DNA from: a virus
Length of the DNA: 41,242 bases
Virus record (IMG/VR): IMGVR_UViG_3300044980_000079
Coordinates: 1-41,242 of that record
Reading direction: 5' to 3' (one strand)
This document shows positions 1-7,289 of this stretch, piece after piece; position 1 is the stretch's first letter, and each line of letters begins with the position of its first letter. The notes under the pieces were generated by a model. That model ran no database searches. It was not told where the DNA came from and saw only the letters and a list, made by a program, of their open reading frames with translations. The translations under genes were made by a program, and so were the position numbers.

Positions 1-527
<527 letters not shown>

Positions 528-568
528 AAATTCCTTGGTTAATAGTCATCTACTGTGGCCAGAGCCGA

Positions 569-733
569 CTACGGCCTGACGAACTCCTGCGTCTCCTGAT
601 TGACAGGATAAGGCGGGTGATAAGGATGATCGCTCATGCTGTTGACGATCAGCCCGAACACCAGCACGCCAATGACAGCAAGACAGATATGCAGCATGAC
701 GTTGTGCCATGAGATCTCTTTGGGCTGTTTCAC
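569..733 (-). CDS. Small membrane protein
   Basis: 54 residues from a GTG start (733-731) that overlaps the upstream stop by 4 bp (GTGA). One hydrophobic segment at about residues 11-30 is followed by a short polar tail rich in Pro, His and Tyr (HPYHPPYP). The family is not recognised. It sits between another one-TM protein and the Ala-rich repeat gene. The overlap with the upstream gene and the membrane profile support this frame over the competing 76-residue frame across the same bases. Confidence 0.7.
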   Translation of the reverse strand: MKQPKEISWHNVMLHICLAVIGVLVFGLIVNSMSDHPYHPPYPVNQETQEFVRP

Positions 734-927
734 TTACTGTGACTCCTTCGAAATTGAACGATGCTGGGCCTATCATCAGGGACCGGTTGATGCATGCTGC
801 GCAGCATTCGACGATCGCGAAATCTCCAGCCCTTCACCACCGATGCGATCCAGAACGGGATGCTGAGGACTGCGATAACGATCATCACGCAGCCGAAAGC
901 CTGCTGCACGCTGATGTGGACGTTCAT
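730..927 (-). CDS. Small membrane protein
   Basis: 65 residues with one strong hydrophobic segment at about residues 10-31 and a basic, Arg-rich tail, so probably an inner-membrane protein with a cytoplasmic basic end. The start ATG overlaps the preceding stop (ATGA), and its own stop overlaps the next start (GTGA). The family is not recognised; its position in the leftward early array suggests an accessory or host-modulating role, which is inference only. Confidence 0.7.
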   Translation of the reverse strand: MNVHISVQQAFGCVMIVIAVLSIPFWIASVVKGWRFRDRRMLRSMHQPVPDDRPSIVQFRRSHSK

Positions 928-1097
928 GTGATCACCACCCGTTCGATGTCCTCATCCGCACCACCGTCATCGGTTTCCCCTGCCATGTGTGCTTCGCGCA
1001 CGATGCTGAATTCCTTCGCCGCGATACTGCCGGGATGATCCGTGCACCAGCGATTCATCTGATCGAAAGCGTATTCCAGGGCGGTGAGGGCGCTCAT
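924..1097 (-). CDS. Small acidic hypothetical protein
   Basis: 57 residues, start ATG at 1097-1095 overlapping the upstream stop by 4 bp, end overlapping the next start by 4 bp. The N-terminal half (SALTALEYAFDQMNRW) looks helical, and the C-terminal half is acidic and Gly-rich. No family recognised. The frame is supported chiefly by the exact ATGA overlap at both ends. Confidence 0.65.
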   Translation of the reverse strand: MSALTALEYAFDQMNRWCTDHPGSIAAKEFSIVREAHMAGETDDGGADEDIERVVIT

Positions 1098-1279
1098 GCG
1101 CTTTGCTCCAGGGCTCGGCGCTTGATGTCGATCACCACCGCGTCGATCTGCTTGCGCCCCTTGCGGCAGTGCCAGTGAAACAGTGCGCTGTCCAGTAGTT
1201 CGATCGCACGGTCGAGATTACCGGCGCCCAGTGCCTGCTGGCCTTGGCGGCACAGGTCGATGATGCTGAGTGTGTTCAT
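1094..1279 (-). CDS. Small hypothetical protein
   Basis: 61 residues, predicted helical, with a repeat-like stretch QGQQALGAGNLDRAIELLDS that resembles a single TPR-type hairpin, followed by a basic segment (HCRKGRKQ). It overlaps both the Ref-like gene upstream and the next gene downstream by 4 bp. No function is assigned; the TPR resemblance is weak. Confidence 0.65.
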   Translation of the reverse strand: MNTLSIIDLCRQGQQALGAGNLDRAIELLDSALFHWHCRKGRKQIDAVVIDIKRRALEQSA

Positions 1280-1635
1280 GGTTTAACTCTTCTGCCTTCA
1301 AAATACTTCTCTACTTGTGTCGCCAGTTCTTCATCCGTGCCGAACTGTTCGCGGAATCTTTTAGGCTCCAGCGCCAGACTTGGCCCCAGCAGTGTGCTAG
1401 CCAATCTCAAGTGCGTGAAGCGATCGTTCCACACTCCGCGGTGATGGTAAGGGCATAGCGGAATCGTCGCCGCATCTGCTTTCCTGCGACCTCCAGACAA
1501 CTGATGGTGAATATCTGGAGGTTGCACATAGCCCAATGTCCGGCATGCTAGACACCCCAGATCCTGCAACTCGACGAACCTTCGATCGCGGGCTGACAGA
1601 TTATCTCGAGGATTCATACGGCCGTCGCGACTCAT
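1276..1635 (-). CDS. Ref-like HNH nuclease (RecA-dependent nuclease family)
   Basis: 119 residues from the ATG at 1635-1633, preceded by AAGGAAGG and overlapping the upstream stop by 4 bp; a longer start at 1671 would overlap the previous gene by 40 bp. The HNH/zinc core is visible: C28-x2-C31, D41-I-H43-H44, an SGGRRK segment, then IPLC61-x2-H64-H65. This spacing matches the C-terminal nuclease domain of phage P1 Ref, which cuts DNA bound by RecA filaments. It lies two genes after ERF, so a recombination role is likely. A generic HNH nuclease is the alternative. Confidence 0.75.
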   Translation of the reverse strand: MSRDGRMNPRDNLSARDRRFVELQDLGCLACRTLGYVQPPDIHHQLSGGRRKADAATIPLCPYHHRGVWNDRFTHLRLASTLLGPSLALEPKRFREQFGTDEELATQVEKYFEGRRVKP

Positions 1636-1919
1636 GCTGCCTTCCTTCTGTTGGCCTGGGTGGTACGCCATACGTCCACAACTAACACGGCTCGCTCGCG
1701 CTTTGCCCTGACGATCTCATAAGCCCTGATCGCTGAGAAGTGAGCATCCCATGCCGTCTGAGCATCCCCGCTAGAACGGGCGATAGCTTTACGCTCCTCG
1801 ATGTTTCCGTCTGCGACCTTGAACGCCACTGCCTCTTTGAGCTTGGCAATATATTCCGTACGCGCGACATCGGCTTTCAGTTCAGCGCACTCCGTATCGG
1901 TATCCGCCAAGTACTCCAT
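1632..1919 (-). CDS. Hypothetical phage protein of the early recombination module
   Basis: 95 residues from ATG 1919-1917, helical and charged, ending in VVDVWRTTQANRRKA. This resembles a small-protein family often encoded beside phage recombination genes; its function is unknown to me. Homologues as I recall them begin about ten residues earlier with an I-T/S-D-x-K-L-like segment. The same frame upstream of the ATG encodes that segment, and a CTG at 1949-1947 overlapping the ERF stop has a GGGAG site six bases before it. A non-ATG start at 1949, giving 105 residues, is therefore possible. Confidence 0.75.
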   Translation of the reverse strand: MEYLADTDTECAELKADVARTEYIAKLKEAVAFKVADGNIEERKAIARSSGDAQTAWDAHFSAIRAYEIVRAKRERAVLVVDVWRTTQANRRKAA

Positions 1920-1945
1920 TGCGGCCTCGAGTTTTGAGTCGGTAA

Positions 1946-2674
1946 TCAGAATCTTCTCCCGTTCGGGCTAGGCTCTGACTGCATGGCCTTCTTTGCCATC
2001 GCCAGATAGGCCCGCCACGCGCTCTTTTCCTTGGATGACATCTGATCAGATGCCGCCACATACAGATCCTGCTGAGTCTTGAGCGTATCGTGCAGATCCG
2101 CCACATGCAGGCATTTGACCTGCTCTTCTGTATCCTCCTCCAGTATCCCGCGCATGTGGGTCGCGGTAATTCTGGCCTGCTCAAGCGGGATATTTTTCCC
2201 AAGATCAGGAGGAGGCGCCAGTGCTGTGACCTCATGGGTCTGAGCATCGGCATCGTTATCTCCCTCGGTCGGGATACAGAAGGTTTGCAGTGCGAAATAC
2301 TTGTACGCGGCGGACATGGCTTTGTTGGTGGCCTTGTCTCCGGTATCCATGGCTTCCCCTACGATGCGGGCGGTATGCTGGGAGCCGTCCAAGGCAGACA
2401 CCAGATCAAACTCCACGTCCACGATAGCGTAGAACAGGACTCCTCCCTTCTGGGTCTCTCGCTCGGTCACTGAGCGCGAGAGTACGCGGGGGATGACGCA
2501 CAGCTTATTGGCTGCCAGAAGGGAGGAAAGCGATGAATACACATCGTCGATGCCACGGAACTGATAGCCCTGCTGGGTGTTCTTGCGGCCCTTTGCGATG
2601 CCGACCTTAGCCAGTTCTCCCGTGATTGCCGCAATGGCTTCGTAGACCGCGTATGTCTTAGTGTCCTGATTCAT
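1946..2674 (-). CDS. erf: ERF-family single-strand annealing protein
   Basis: 242 residues, first gene of the leftward array. The N-terminal region matches the ERF superfamily: YEAIAAITGELAKVGIAKG, then QGYQFRGIDDVYSSLSSLLA, the beta-rich core, and ATNKAMSAAYKYFALQTFCIP. ERF proteins anneal complementary single strands and promote recombination and genome circularisation in P22-type phages. The C-terminal 80 residues are less conserved and probably regulatory. No partner exonuclease is seen, but a Ref-like nuclease lies two genes downstream. The start ATG at 2674 lies next to the proposed leftward promoter. Confidence 0.9.
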   Translation of the reverse strand: MNQDTKTYAVYEAIAAITGELAKVGIAKGRKNTQQGYQFRGIDDVYSSLSSLLAANKLCVIPRVLSRSVTERETQKGGVLFYAIVDVEFDLVSALDGSQHTARIVGEAMDTGDKATNKAMSAAYKYFALQTFCIPTEGDNDADAQTHEVTALAPPPDLGKNIPLEQARITATHMRGILEEDTEEQVKCLHVADLHDTLKTQQDLYVAASDQMSSKEKSAWRAYLAMAKKAMQSEPSPNGRRF

Positions 2675-2684
2675 ATGGCCTGTA

Positions 2685-2713
2685 TTGCAAAAAGAAGCGT
2701 ATAGGCGTACCCT
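2685..2713 (+). promoter_or_regulatory. Candidate rightward promoter PR
   Basis: A -35-like TTGCAA (2685-2690), a 17-bp spacer and a weak -10 TACCCT (2708-2713) would direct transcription into the HTH gene at 2750. The -10 is poor (3 of 6), so activation or another sigma factor may be needed. Its position inside the inverted-repeat region supports the call. Confidence 0.45.
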
Positions 2714-2730
2714 ACGCTTGGCCTATATGC
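2695..2730. promoter_or_regulatory. Nested inverted repeats, candidate operator
   Basis: AAGCGTA (2695-2701) is mirrored by TACGCTT (2713-2719). An overlapping pair GCGTATAGGC (2697-2706) and GCCTATATGC (2721-2730) matches at 9 of 10 positions. Three half-sites of the form GCrTAnAGG therefore lie between and across the two divergent promoters. The small HTH protein encoded at 2750 is the obvious candidate ligand (inference). Confidence 0.6.
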
Positions 2731-2737
2731 TTGTCAA
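2709..2737 (-). promoter_or_regulatory. Candidate leftward promoter PL
   Basis: On the minus strand a perfect TTGACA (2737-2732), a 17-bp spacer and TAGGGT (2714-2709) point toward the ERF gene. The -10 is weak and overlaps the -10 of the rightward promoter on the other strand, so the two promoters probably exclude each other. Confidence 0.5.
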
Positions 2738-2749
2738 CAGGAAATTTGA

Positions 2750-2932
2750 ATGGATGAGCTAGAGCGACTCAAAAAGTGGAAGGCAGAGCTTCGAAGGCTG
2801 GGCCTGAATCCAAGGAAAGCCGCAGAAAAGCTCGGGATAACGTCTGGGATGGCCTACGCGTGGCATTGCGGTCAGCGCCCTGTGCCGCGCAAGCGCATAG
2901 AGCAGCTCCAACAGATGCAGCCTCAGCAATGA
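2750..2932 (+). CDS. Small HTH DNA-binding protein (Cro/YdaS-like)
   Basis: 60 residues, first gene of the rightward array, with an AGGAA ribosome site before ATG 2750. Residues about 20-46 form a helix-turn-helix (NPRKAAEKLGIT then SGMAYAWHCGQRPVP), with the proline-ended loop and basic following helix seen in Cro/YdaS-type regulators. It probably binds the inverted repeats at 2695-2730 just upstream. It has no dimerisation or cleavage domain of a CI-like repressor. Its stop overlaps the replication gene start (ATGA). Confidence 0.8.
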   Translation: MDELERLKKWKAELRRLGLNPRKAAEKLGITSGMAYAWHCGQRPVPRKRIEQLQQMQPQQ

Positions 2933-3684
2933 GTGGGTGGATCAGCATCCGGAATTGGGGAAAATTCCAACACTACAAAGACCGCGGCCCGCCTTGGGTC
3001 AAGCTCTATCGCGATCTTCTAAGCAGCGAGGCTTGGGTACTCGGAGACGATCAATCCAGGCTGGTGCAAGTTGCTAGCATCCTGATAGCAGCGCGCTACA
3101 GCAATAAGATCCCCATGAAATGGGGTCTCATCCGCAAGGTTTCCGGCCTCGACATGAGCGAGGATGAGCTGAGCCACGCTATAGAACGACTGGCTGCGGC
3201 TGATTTTCTTGAAATACACCATAATCAAGAGGATACGGATTCCGCTAGCATCATGTCAAATGGTCTGTTGCAAGATGCTAGCAAAGCGCTAGCAAGTTGC
3301 ACCTCAGAGGCAGAGCAGAGGCAGAGCAGAGACAGAGAAGATAAGAAGCACGCGCCCGCGGCGCTTTTCGATCCGTTATCCGTGAATGGATTAAACCAAG
3401 ATGCCTGGAGGCAATGGTGTGAGTACCGAAAACTCAAAACTCGATCGCTACCGGCAGCCGCTCGCAAGCTCGCCGGCTTCGGAAGCGCGGCTAATCAGCT
3501 CGCGGCAGTGGAGCACTCCGTTGCAAACGGCTATGTTGGACTTTTCGCCCCGCGTCTTAATGGATCTACCGGCCCTCCGCAGACGGCTATGGATAGGATT
3601 CGCGCGGCAGCTAGCAGGAGAACATTCGATGCAGAGCAAAGCACAGACGGTGTGGCAGCACCTGGCGGGTTTATTCGGGGCTGA
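2929..3684 (+). CDS. Phage replication initiation protein (O-like)
   Basis: 251 residues. The N-terminal 100 residues (WISIRNWGKFQHYKDRGPPW, then a winged-helix-like stretch) match phage replisome-organiser N-terminal domains that bind the origin. A polar linker rich in Glu/Gln/Arg follows at about 120-150. A C-terminal domain with a W-x2-W/F-C-E-Y-R-K pattern, ending VANGYVGLF, is typical of helicase-loader-interacting regions. The P-like gene follows immediately. Four small direct repeats in the linker DNA (for example gcagagcagaggcagagcag near 3310) could be an internal origin, as in lambda O, but they are short. Start chosen by the ATGA overlap. Confidence 0.8.
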   Translation: MSGWISIRNWGKFQHYKDRGPPWVKLYRDLLSSEAWVLGDDQSRLVQVASILIAARYSNKIPMKWGLIRKVSGLDMSEDELSHAIERLAAADFLEIHHNQEDTDSASIMSNGLLQDASKALASCTSEAEQRQSRDREDKKHAPAALFDPLSVNGLNQDAWRQWCEYRKLKTRSLPAAARKLAGFGSAANQLAAVEHSVANGYVGLFAPRLNGSTGPPQTAMDRIRAAASRRTFDAEQSTDGVAAPGGFIRG

Positions 3685-4120
3685 TGCGCTTGAGCGCAAG
3701 TTCGGGCCAGATCCACCGCCTGAGTGGGAAGCGGCGCTATCAGACCTGAACGACGCGCAACTCCATCACGGGCTGCAGTCCCTGATGCGAACCGGGGGAG
3801 ACCGGGTTCCGACCCTGCCGCAGTTCATTGCCGCGTGCCGGGACAACCGGGAATTCTCACGCGCTGGCACCGATCGAGCCTTGGCGCCTCCGGATCAGAA
3901 TTGGGAGCTGGCCGGTAACCGTCACCTGATCGCGCTGGCGGCAAGACGCGGCCTGGAGCACAAACCGATCTACGAAGACGAAGCAAGAAGGCTTTGGGCC
4001 AGCAAAAACGATTGGGCTAAGTGCATGCGCGGGAGCCAGGAGCATGACGGAAGCGTGGACATTGAGACCCAAAAGGCAATGTGGCAGCACTTCGTGATTC
4101 AGGGGAGGCCGATGCTGTGA
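3629..4120 (+). CDS. Replication protein P-like helicase loader
   Basis: 163 residues from ATG 3629, with AGGAG eight bases upstream; it overlaps the O-like gene by 56 bp. Residues 4-70 carry the pattern W-x2-L-x-G-L-F-G-x2-A-L, W-x2-A-L-x2-L-x3-Q-L-x2-G-L and VPTLPQFIAACRD, which is the conserved region of lambda P-type and related phage replication proteins. The C-terminal half is helical. It would load the host DnaB helicase at the O-bound origin. Confidence 0.75.
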   Translation: MQSKAQTVWQHLAGLFGADALERKFGPDPPPEWEAALSDLNDAQLHHGLQSLMRTGGDRVPTLPQFIAACRDNREFSRAGTDRALAPPDQNWELAGNRHLIALAARRGLEHKPIYEDEARRLWASKNDWAKCMRGSQEHDGSVDIETQKAMWQHFVIQGRPML

Positions 4121-4302
4121 AACCGGAAGAATTGGAAGCGATGGTAGATAAGATCATGGAAGAGCACGAATTAAGGCTGGATCGCTGTGAAACATTGCCG
4201 CTAAAACGACGTAAGCGCAGCCGCATGGAAGCAAACACTTCCATCATCTCGCAAGCGGCCAAGCGAGCGATAGCTGATCGAGAATGGTCTGAAATCGAGT
4301 GA
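4117..4302 (+). CDS. Small charged hypothetical protein
   Basis: 61 residues from GTG 4117 (GTGA overlap), with AGGGGAGG just upstream. It has an acidic helical N-terminus and a basic patch (LPLKRRKRSRM) in the middle, so possible nucleic-acid contact. No family recognised. Small early gene in the replication operon. Confidence 0.65.
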   Translation: MKPEELEAMVDKIMEEHELRLDRCETLPLKRRKRSRMEANTSIISQAAKRAIADREWSEIE

Positions 4303-4472
4303 CCTACTCCCAACACCGCGCCGCGCTGATCGAGTACTTGAAGGCAAAAGTGGAGCTCGAGGACTGGCACGGGGTCAGCGATGCGGCCAATGACCTGCGG
4401 GTGTTGGAGGCTCAGTTCGAACCGCGGCTATTCGCCGTGCCGGAATTGACTGACAAACAGCCAAAAGCGTAA
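4299..4472 (+). CDS. Small hypothetical protein
   Basis: 57 residues from GTG 4299, overlapping the previous stop by 4 bp. The sequence is helical and acidic (YLKAKVELEDWHGVSDAAND). The pattern of a short helix pair around D-W-H-x-V-x-D-A-A-N-D-L-R-x-L-E occurs in small phage proteins of unknown function. No role assigned. Confidence 0.65.
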   Translation: MTYSQHRAALIEYLKAKVELEDWHGVSDAANDLRVLEAQFEPRLFAVPELTDKQPKA

Positions 4473-4481
4473 AGTCATCAA

Positions 4482-4625
4482 ATGCCGGAACGCGAAAAAG
4501 GCGAATCACTGTCGAAATTTATCGGCAGGTTCGTTGCAGATAAGACCGACAAGAAGAAATGGCCGTCCCAAAAACAGCGCCTGGCGGTCGGATATGCCGA
4601 AGCCCGCAAGGCTGCCGGAAAGTGA
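4482..4625 (+). CDS. Very small hypothetical phage protein
   Basis: 47 residues, highly basic, with the pattern ESLSKFIGRFVADK ... WPSQKQRLAVGYAEARKA. It resembles short phage proteins in which an S-x-F-I/M-x-R segment is followed by P-x-Q-x2-A-x-G/C-Y. Function unknown. Its stop overlaps the next start (GTGA). Confidence 0.65.
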   Translation: MPEREKGESLSKFIGRFVADKTDKKKWPSQKQRLAVGYAEARKAAGK

Positions 4626-5080
4626 GACCCGATCTCGCCCCGCGGTCCAGAGGCGTCAGATTTGGCGGGGAGAGTCTAAACTTCGTGCCTGCCGATCAGG
4701 ATATCCGCCCCTTGCGGCATAACCTTCTGGTCGAATCATTGGATGTCGTGCATAGCCGCTATATCTTCGTAAAACGCACCCAAAGGCCATTACGCGGCAC
4801 TGTCTTGAGGGCTGGGCCTGGGCACTACCAAAAATGCTATGACCACCAGGACAAGCATAAGCGCTCCAGGATGTGGGATAGCAAGCACTTCAGGCCCATT
4901 GAGGTCAAAGTCGGGGATATCATCGAACTGGGCTTTACCTATGTCGAAGGCATCGAATACGAATATGCGTTCGAGCAGTTCTACTGGGGAGACAAACTGG
5001 TCTTTTGGTGCACCGAAAACGATGTGCTCGGTATCGTACCCGCCGAACTGGACGATGGGAGAATTGCTCAACGTGCGTAA
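4622..5080 (+). CDS. GroES-like co-chaperonin
   Basis: 152 residues from GTG 4622. The order of motifs follows GroES: IRPLRHNLLVESL (like IRPLHDRVIVKR), a loop region, RGTVLRAGPGH (RGEVLAVGNGR), IEVKVGDIIELG (LDVKVGDIVIFN) and a closing CTENDVLGIV (SESDILAIV). Compared with about 97-residue GroES it has a 25-residue N-terminal extension and an insertion rich in Lys, His, Arg and Asp after the GPG turn, where the roof hairpin lies. No GroEL is encoded, so it would work with the host chaperonin, perhaps for coat or tailspike folding (inference). T4 Gp31 is a precedent. Confidence 0.7.
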   Translation: MRPDLAPRSRGVRFGGESLNFVPADQDIRPLRHNLLVESLDVVHSRYIFVKRTQRPLRGTVLRAGPGHYQKCYDHQDKHKRSRMWDSKHFRPIEVKVGDIIELGFTYVEGIEYEYAFEQFYWGDKLVFWCTENDVLGIVPAELDDGRIAQRA

Positions 5081-5210
5081 GTTCTCCGATGGCAGCTTTC
5101 TGGTCAGCCGATTGCAGGACAGCCTTAAAGATCCGGCTACCGCGATCGTCAGATTCGAGGATGGTGCGGCGTGTCAAGAGTTTGTCAGCCGATGGTATGC
5201 GCGTGGCTAG
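5055..5210 (+). CDS. Small hypothetical protein
   Basis: 51 residues from ATG 5055; a GTG at 5073, preceded by GGGAGAA, is an alternative start and gives 45 residues. It has alternating beta and helix character (FSDGSFLVSRLQDSLKD, AIVRFEDGAACQEFVSRW). Family unknown. It lies directly before the terminase small subunit and overlaps its start. Confidence 0.6.
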   Translation: MGELLNVRKFSDGSFLVSRLQDSLKDPATAIVRFEDGAACQEFVSRWYARG

Positions 5211-5532
5211 ACCCAGAGAATGGGATCGAGCCGAGCTATTAGAGGCTTTGATCCAATACGTTGAAAACACTGATATTCCTATCCTTGCTGACTTCGCTCA
5301 CAAGCATGGGGTTTTGCGCCCAATGCTTTACGACATGCCGGAATTAGCAGACGCTATAAAGCGTTGTGCCGAGAAGAAGGAGAGCGCTTTGGAGACTCTT
5401 GCTCTGTCTGGCGCGGTCAATTGCTCGATGGCAATCTTCAGCCTGAAGCAGTTGGGCTGGAAGGATACGCATGTGCTGCAGGGAGATAAGGCCGCGCCAT
5501 TACAGATCAGCACCACCGACGGCCAGCTCTGA
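5197..5532 (+). CDS. Terminase small subunit-like DNA-packaging protein
   Basis: 111 residues from ATG 5197; a GTG at 5203 is possible. It shows the pattern of small packaging subunits in podoviruses: an N-terminal HTH-like region (ELLEALIQYVENTDIPILAD, then GVLRPMLYDMPELADAI), followed by a long helix and MAIFSLKQLGWKD. It would recognise the pac site and guide DNA to the large subunit. Position four genes after replication and two before the large terminase supports this. Confidence 0.75.
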   Translation: MRVARPREWDRAELLEALIQYVENTDIPILADFAHKHGVLRPMLYDMPELADAIKRCAEKKESALETLALSGAVNCSMAIFSLKQLGWKDTHVLQGDKAAPLQISTTDGQL

Positions 5533-5729
5533 TGCAACGCACACTCGCAATGTCGCTCGACACCGGCTGTATCGTGATGACTCGCAATGGCCGTGTTGTG
5601 GGTTCTTTGAGCCGAGAGCAGTCGCTGAGCTTGGCACAGTCCGTCATCGACTGGACGCAATCGGTCGATCAGGCAGTAAGTGATCAGATTCCGAAGCCGC
5701 ATCTGGCGATCGTGCATACCGAGCCATGA
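5532..5729 (+). CDS. Hypothetical protein between terminase subunits
   Basis: 65 residues, start ATG shares one base with the previous stop (TGATG). Short beta strands (CIVMTRNGRVVGSL) precede a helix. No family recognised. It could be a packaging accessory because of its place, but nothing in the sequence shows it. Confidence 0.6.
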   Translation: MQRTLAMSLDTGCIVMTRNGRVVGSLSREQSLSLAQSVIDWTQSVDQAVSDQIPKPHLAIVHTEP

Positions 5730-5962
5730 AAGGCCGTCCGCCACTTGAGCCGCGCATCAAAGCGCTAGAGGAACGTCTTGCGGCACTCGAGGCGAAGCAG
5801 CAGAGTGATGAGATCAAATGGGCGCTCATCAAGAATATCCATGAGTCGCGCAGCGATGTTCAAAAGGCTAGATACGATTCGGTAATCGACGAAAGCGGTC
5901 TCAGGGATCAGCTCTCCGCGATGGTCCATAGCCGTGTTCCAGCTAACCCCAAAGCAGGTTGA
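5726..5962 (+). CDS. Coiled-coil hypothetical protein
   Basis: 78 residues. A coiled coil is evident at about residues 10-50 (IKALEERLAALEAKQQSDE). The 3' end overlaps the large terminase by 29 bp. It may be a terminase accessory, or the real small-subunit oligomerisation factor, but this is inference. Confidence 0.6.
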   Translation: MKGRPPLEPRIKALEERLAALEAKQQSDEIKWALIKNIHESRSDVQKARYDSVIDESGLRDQLSAMVHSRVPANPKAG

Positions 5963-7289
5963 GGCCAATGAACTGCTTGCCTCTGCTGCCACGCACATTC
6001 TGCTGGCCGGCGGCAGCCGATCCGGCAAGACTGCTCTTTTTGTTCGAGCCGCTGTCATTCGTGCGCTGAAAGCCGCCAACAGCCGCCATGCAATCCTTAG
6101 ATTCCGATTCGGGCACGTCAAACAGTCGATCGTGCACGACACCTTCCCGCGCGTGATGAGCATGTGCTTCCCGCAGGTGAAATATGAACTCAATCGATCA
6201 GACTGGTTTGCGACGCTGCCGGGGAATAGCGAGATCTGGTTTGGCGGACTCGACGATAAAGAACGTACCGAAAAGATCCTGGGTACTGAGTTCGCCACGC
6301 TGTTCTTCAACGAGTGCAGTCAGATCCCTTATGCGAGCCGCAATATGGCGCTCACGCGTCTGGCTCAACTTGCCATGGATTCGGTTACAAAGAAGCCGTT
6401 ATCACTGAAGTGCTACTACGATGAGAATCCACCCGACAAAGGTCACTGGACCTACAAACTGTTCAAACTGAAAGTAGATCCTGACAGCAAGCAATCTCTA
6501 CCAGACCCTGAGAACTATGCCTTCATGCAGTTGAATCCTCGTGACAACGAGGCGAATCTATCGGCGGATTACATCAAGACGCTGGAGAGCCTACCGGCGA
6601 GACTGCGCAAACGGTTTCTCGAGGGCGAGTTTCGCGATACCGCGCCCAATGCACTGTTCAGCGATGAGGTGTTCGATCGCTGGCGCCTGATTGATGGTGA
6701 ATTGCCAGAGATGCTGCGTATTGTAGTCGCGGTTGATCCATCAGGAGCTGAGGATGAAGACAATATTGATAACGATGAGATCGGGATCATTGTCGCCGGC
6801 TTAGGGATAGACGGTAACGGCTACTGCCTGGCGGATTTGACCTGCAAGGCCGGTCCTGCGACCTGGGGACGTATTGCCGTACAGGCCTTCGTCAGTGAGG
6901 GAGCCGATCGCGTGGTGGGAGAAGTCAATTTCGGCGGTGCAATGGTAGGCTTTGTGATCAAGACAGCTGCTCGCGAGCAGAAAGCGGTAGTACCATTTCG
7001 CTGTATCACGGCCAGCCGCGGCAAAGCTGTCAGAGCTGAGCCGCTGTCCTCCCTATGCGAGAGCGGTAAGTTCCGCATGGCTGGCATCTTCCGGGAACTC
7101 GAGGATGAGGCGTCAGGCTTCACGACTCACGGCTACACTGGAGATCATTCGCCCAATCGCATGGATGCGCTGGTATGGGCGGCAAGCGATCTATTTCCAG
7201 AATTGATGAAGCACGAAGACAAACCTGCAGTGCAGGTCATTCAGCCGCACATGAGAATCAGAAGTCCCACTGGATGGATGCGCACTTGA
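5934..7289 (+). CDS. terL: Terminase large subunit
   Basis: 451 residues from GTG 5934. Walker A is GGSRSGKT at 26-33, and Walker B is the ATLFFNECS segment at about 121-130 with the catalytic Glu. A C-terminal RNase H-like nuclease begins with VVAVDPSG at about 264-271 and ends with a D in HSPNRMDALVWA near residue 420. It cuts concatemers and pumps DNA into the prohead. Length and domain order fit headful-type podovirus terminases, in agreement with the circularly permuted genome. Confidence 0.93.
   Translation: MFQLTPKQVEANELLASAATHILLAGGSRSGKTALFVRAAVIRALKAANSRHAILRFRFGHVKQSIVHDTFPRVMSMCFPQVKYELNRSDWFATLPGNSEIWFGGLDDKERTEKILGTEFATLFFNECSQIPYASRNMALTRLAQLAMDSVTKKPLSLKCYYDENPPDKGHWTYKLFKLKVDPDSKQSLPDPENYAFMQLNPRDNEANLSADYIKTLESLPARLRKRFLEGEFRDTAPNALFSDEVFDRWRLIDGELPEMLRIVVAVDPSGAEDEDNIDNDEIGIIVAGLGIDGNGYCLADLTCKAGPATWGRIAVQAFVSEGADRVVGEVNFGGAMVGFVIKTAAREQKAVVPFRCITASRGKAVRAEPLSSLCESGKFRMAGIFRELEDEASGFTTHGYTGDHSPNRMDALVWAASDLFPELMKHEDKPAVQVIQPHMRIRSPTGWMRT

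Noticed and set aside
546-776. 76-residue minus frame
   Set aside because: It overlaps the better supported membrane protein at 569-733, which has a GTGA overlap and a clean hydrophobic segment.
1882-2253. 123-residue minus frame inside ERF
   Set aside because: Composition is Arg/Trp/Met-biased without structure; it is a shadow of the ERF gene.
2776-2928. N-terminal extension of the O-like gene to 2776
   Set aside because: It would overlap the whole HTH gene out of frame; ATG 2929 gives the ATGA overlap and a family-like N-terminus.
3310-3345. Replication origin iterons in the O-like gene
   Set aside because: Only short Glu/Gln-coding repeats (gcagag units) are visible; too short and irregular to call an origin.
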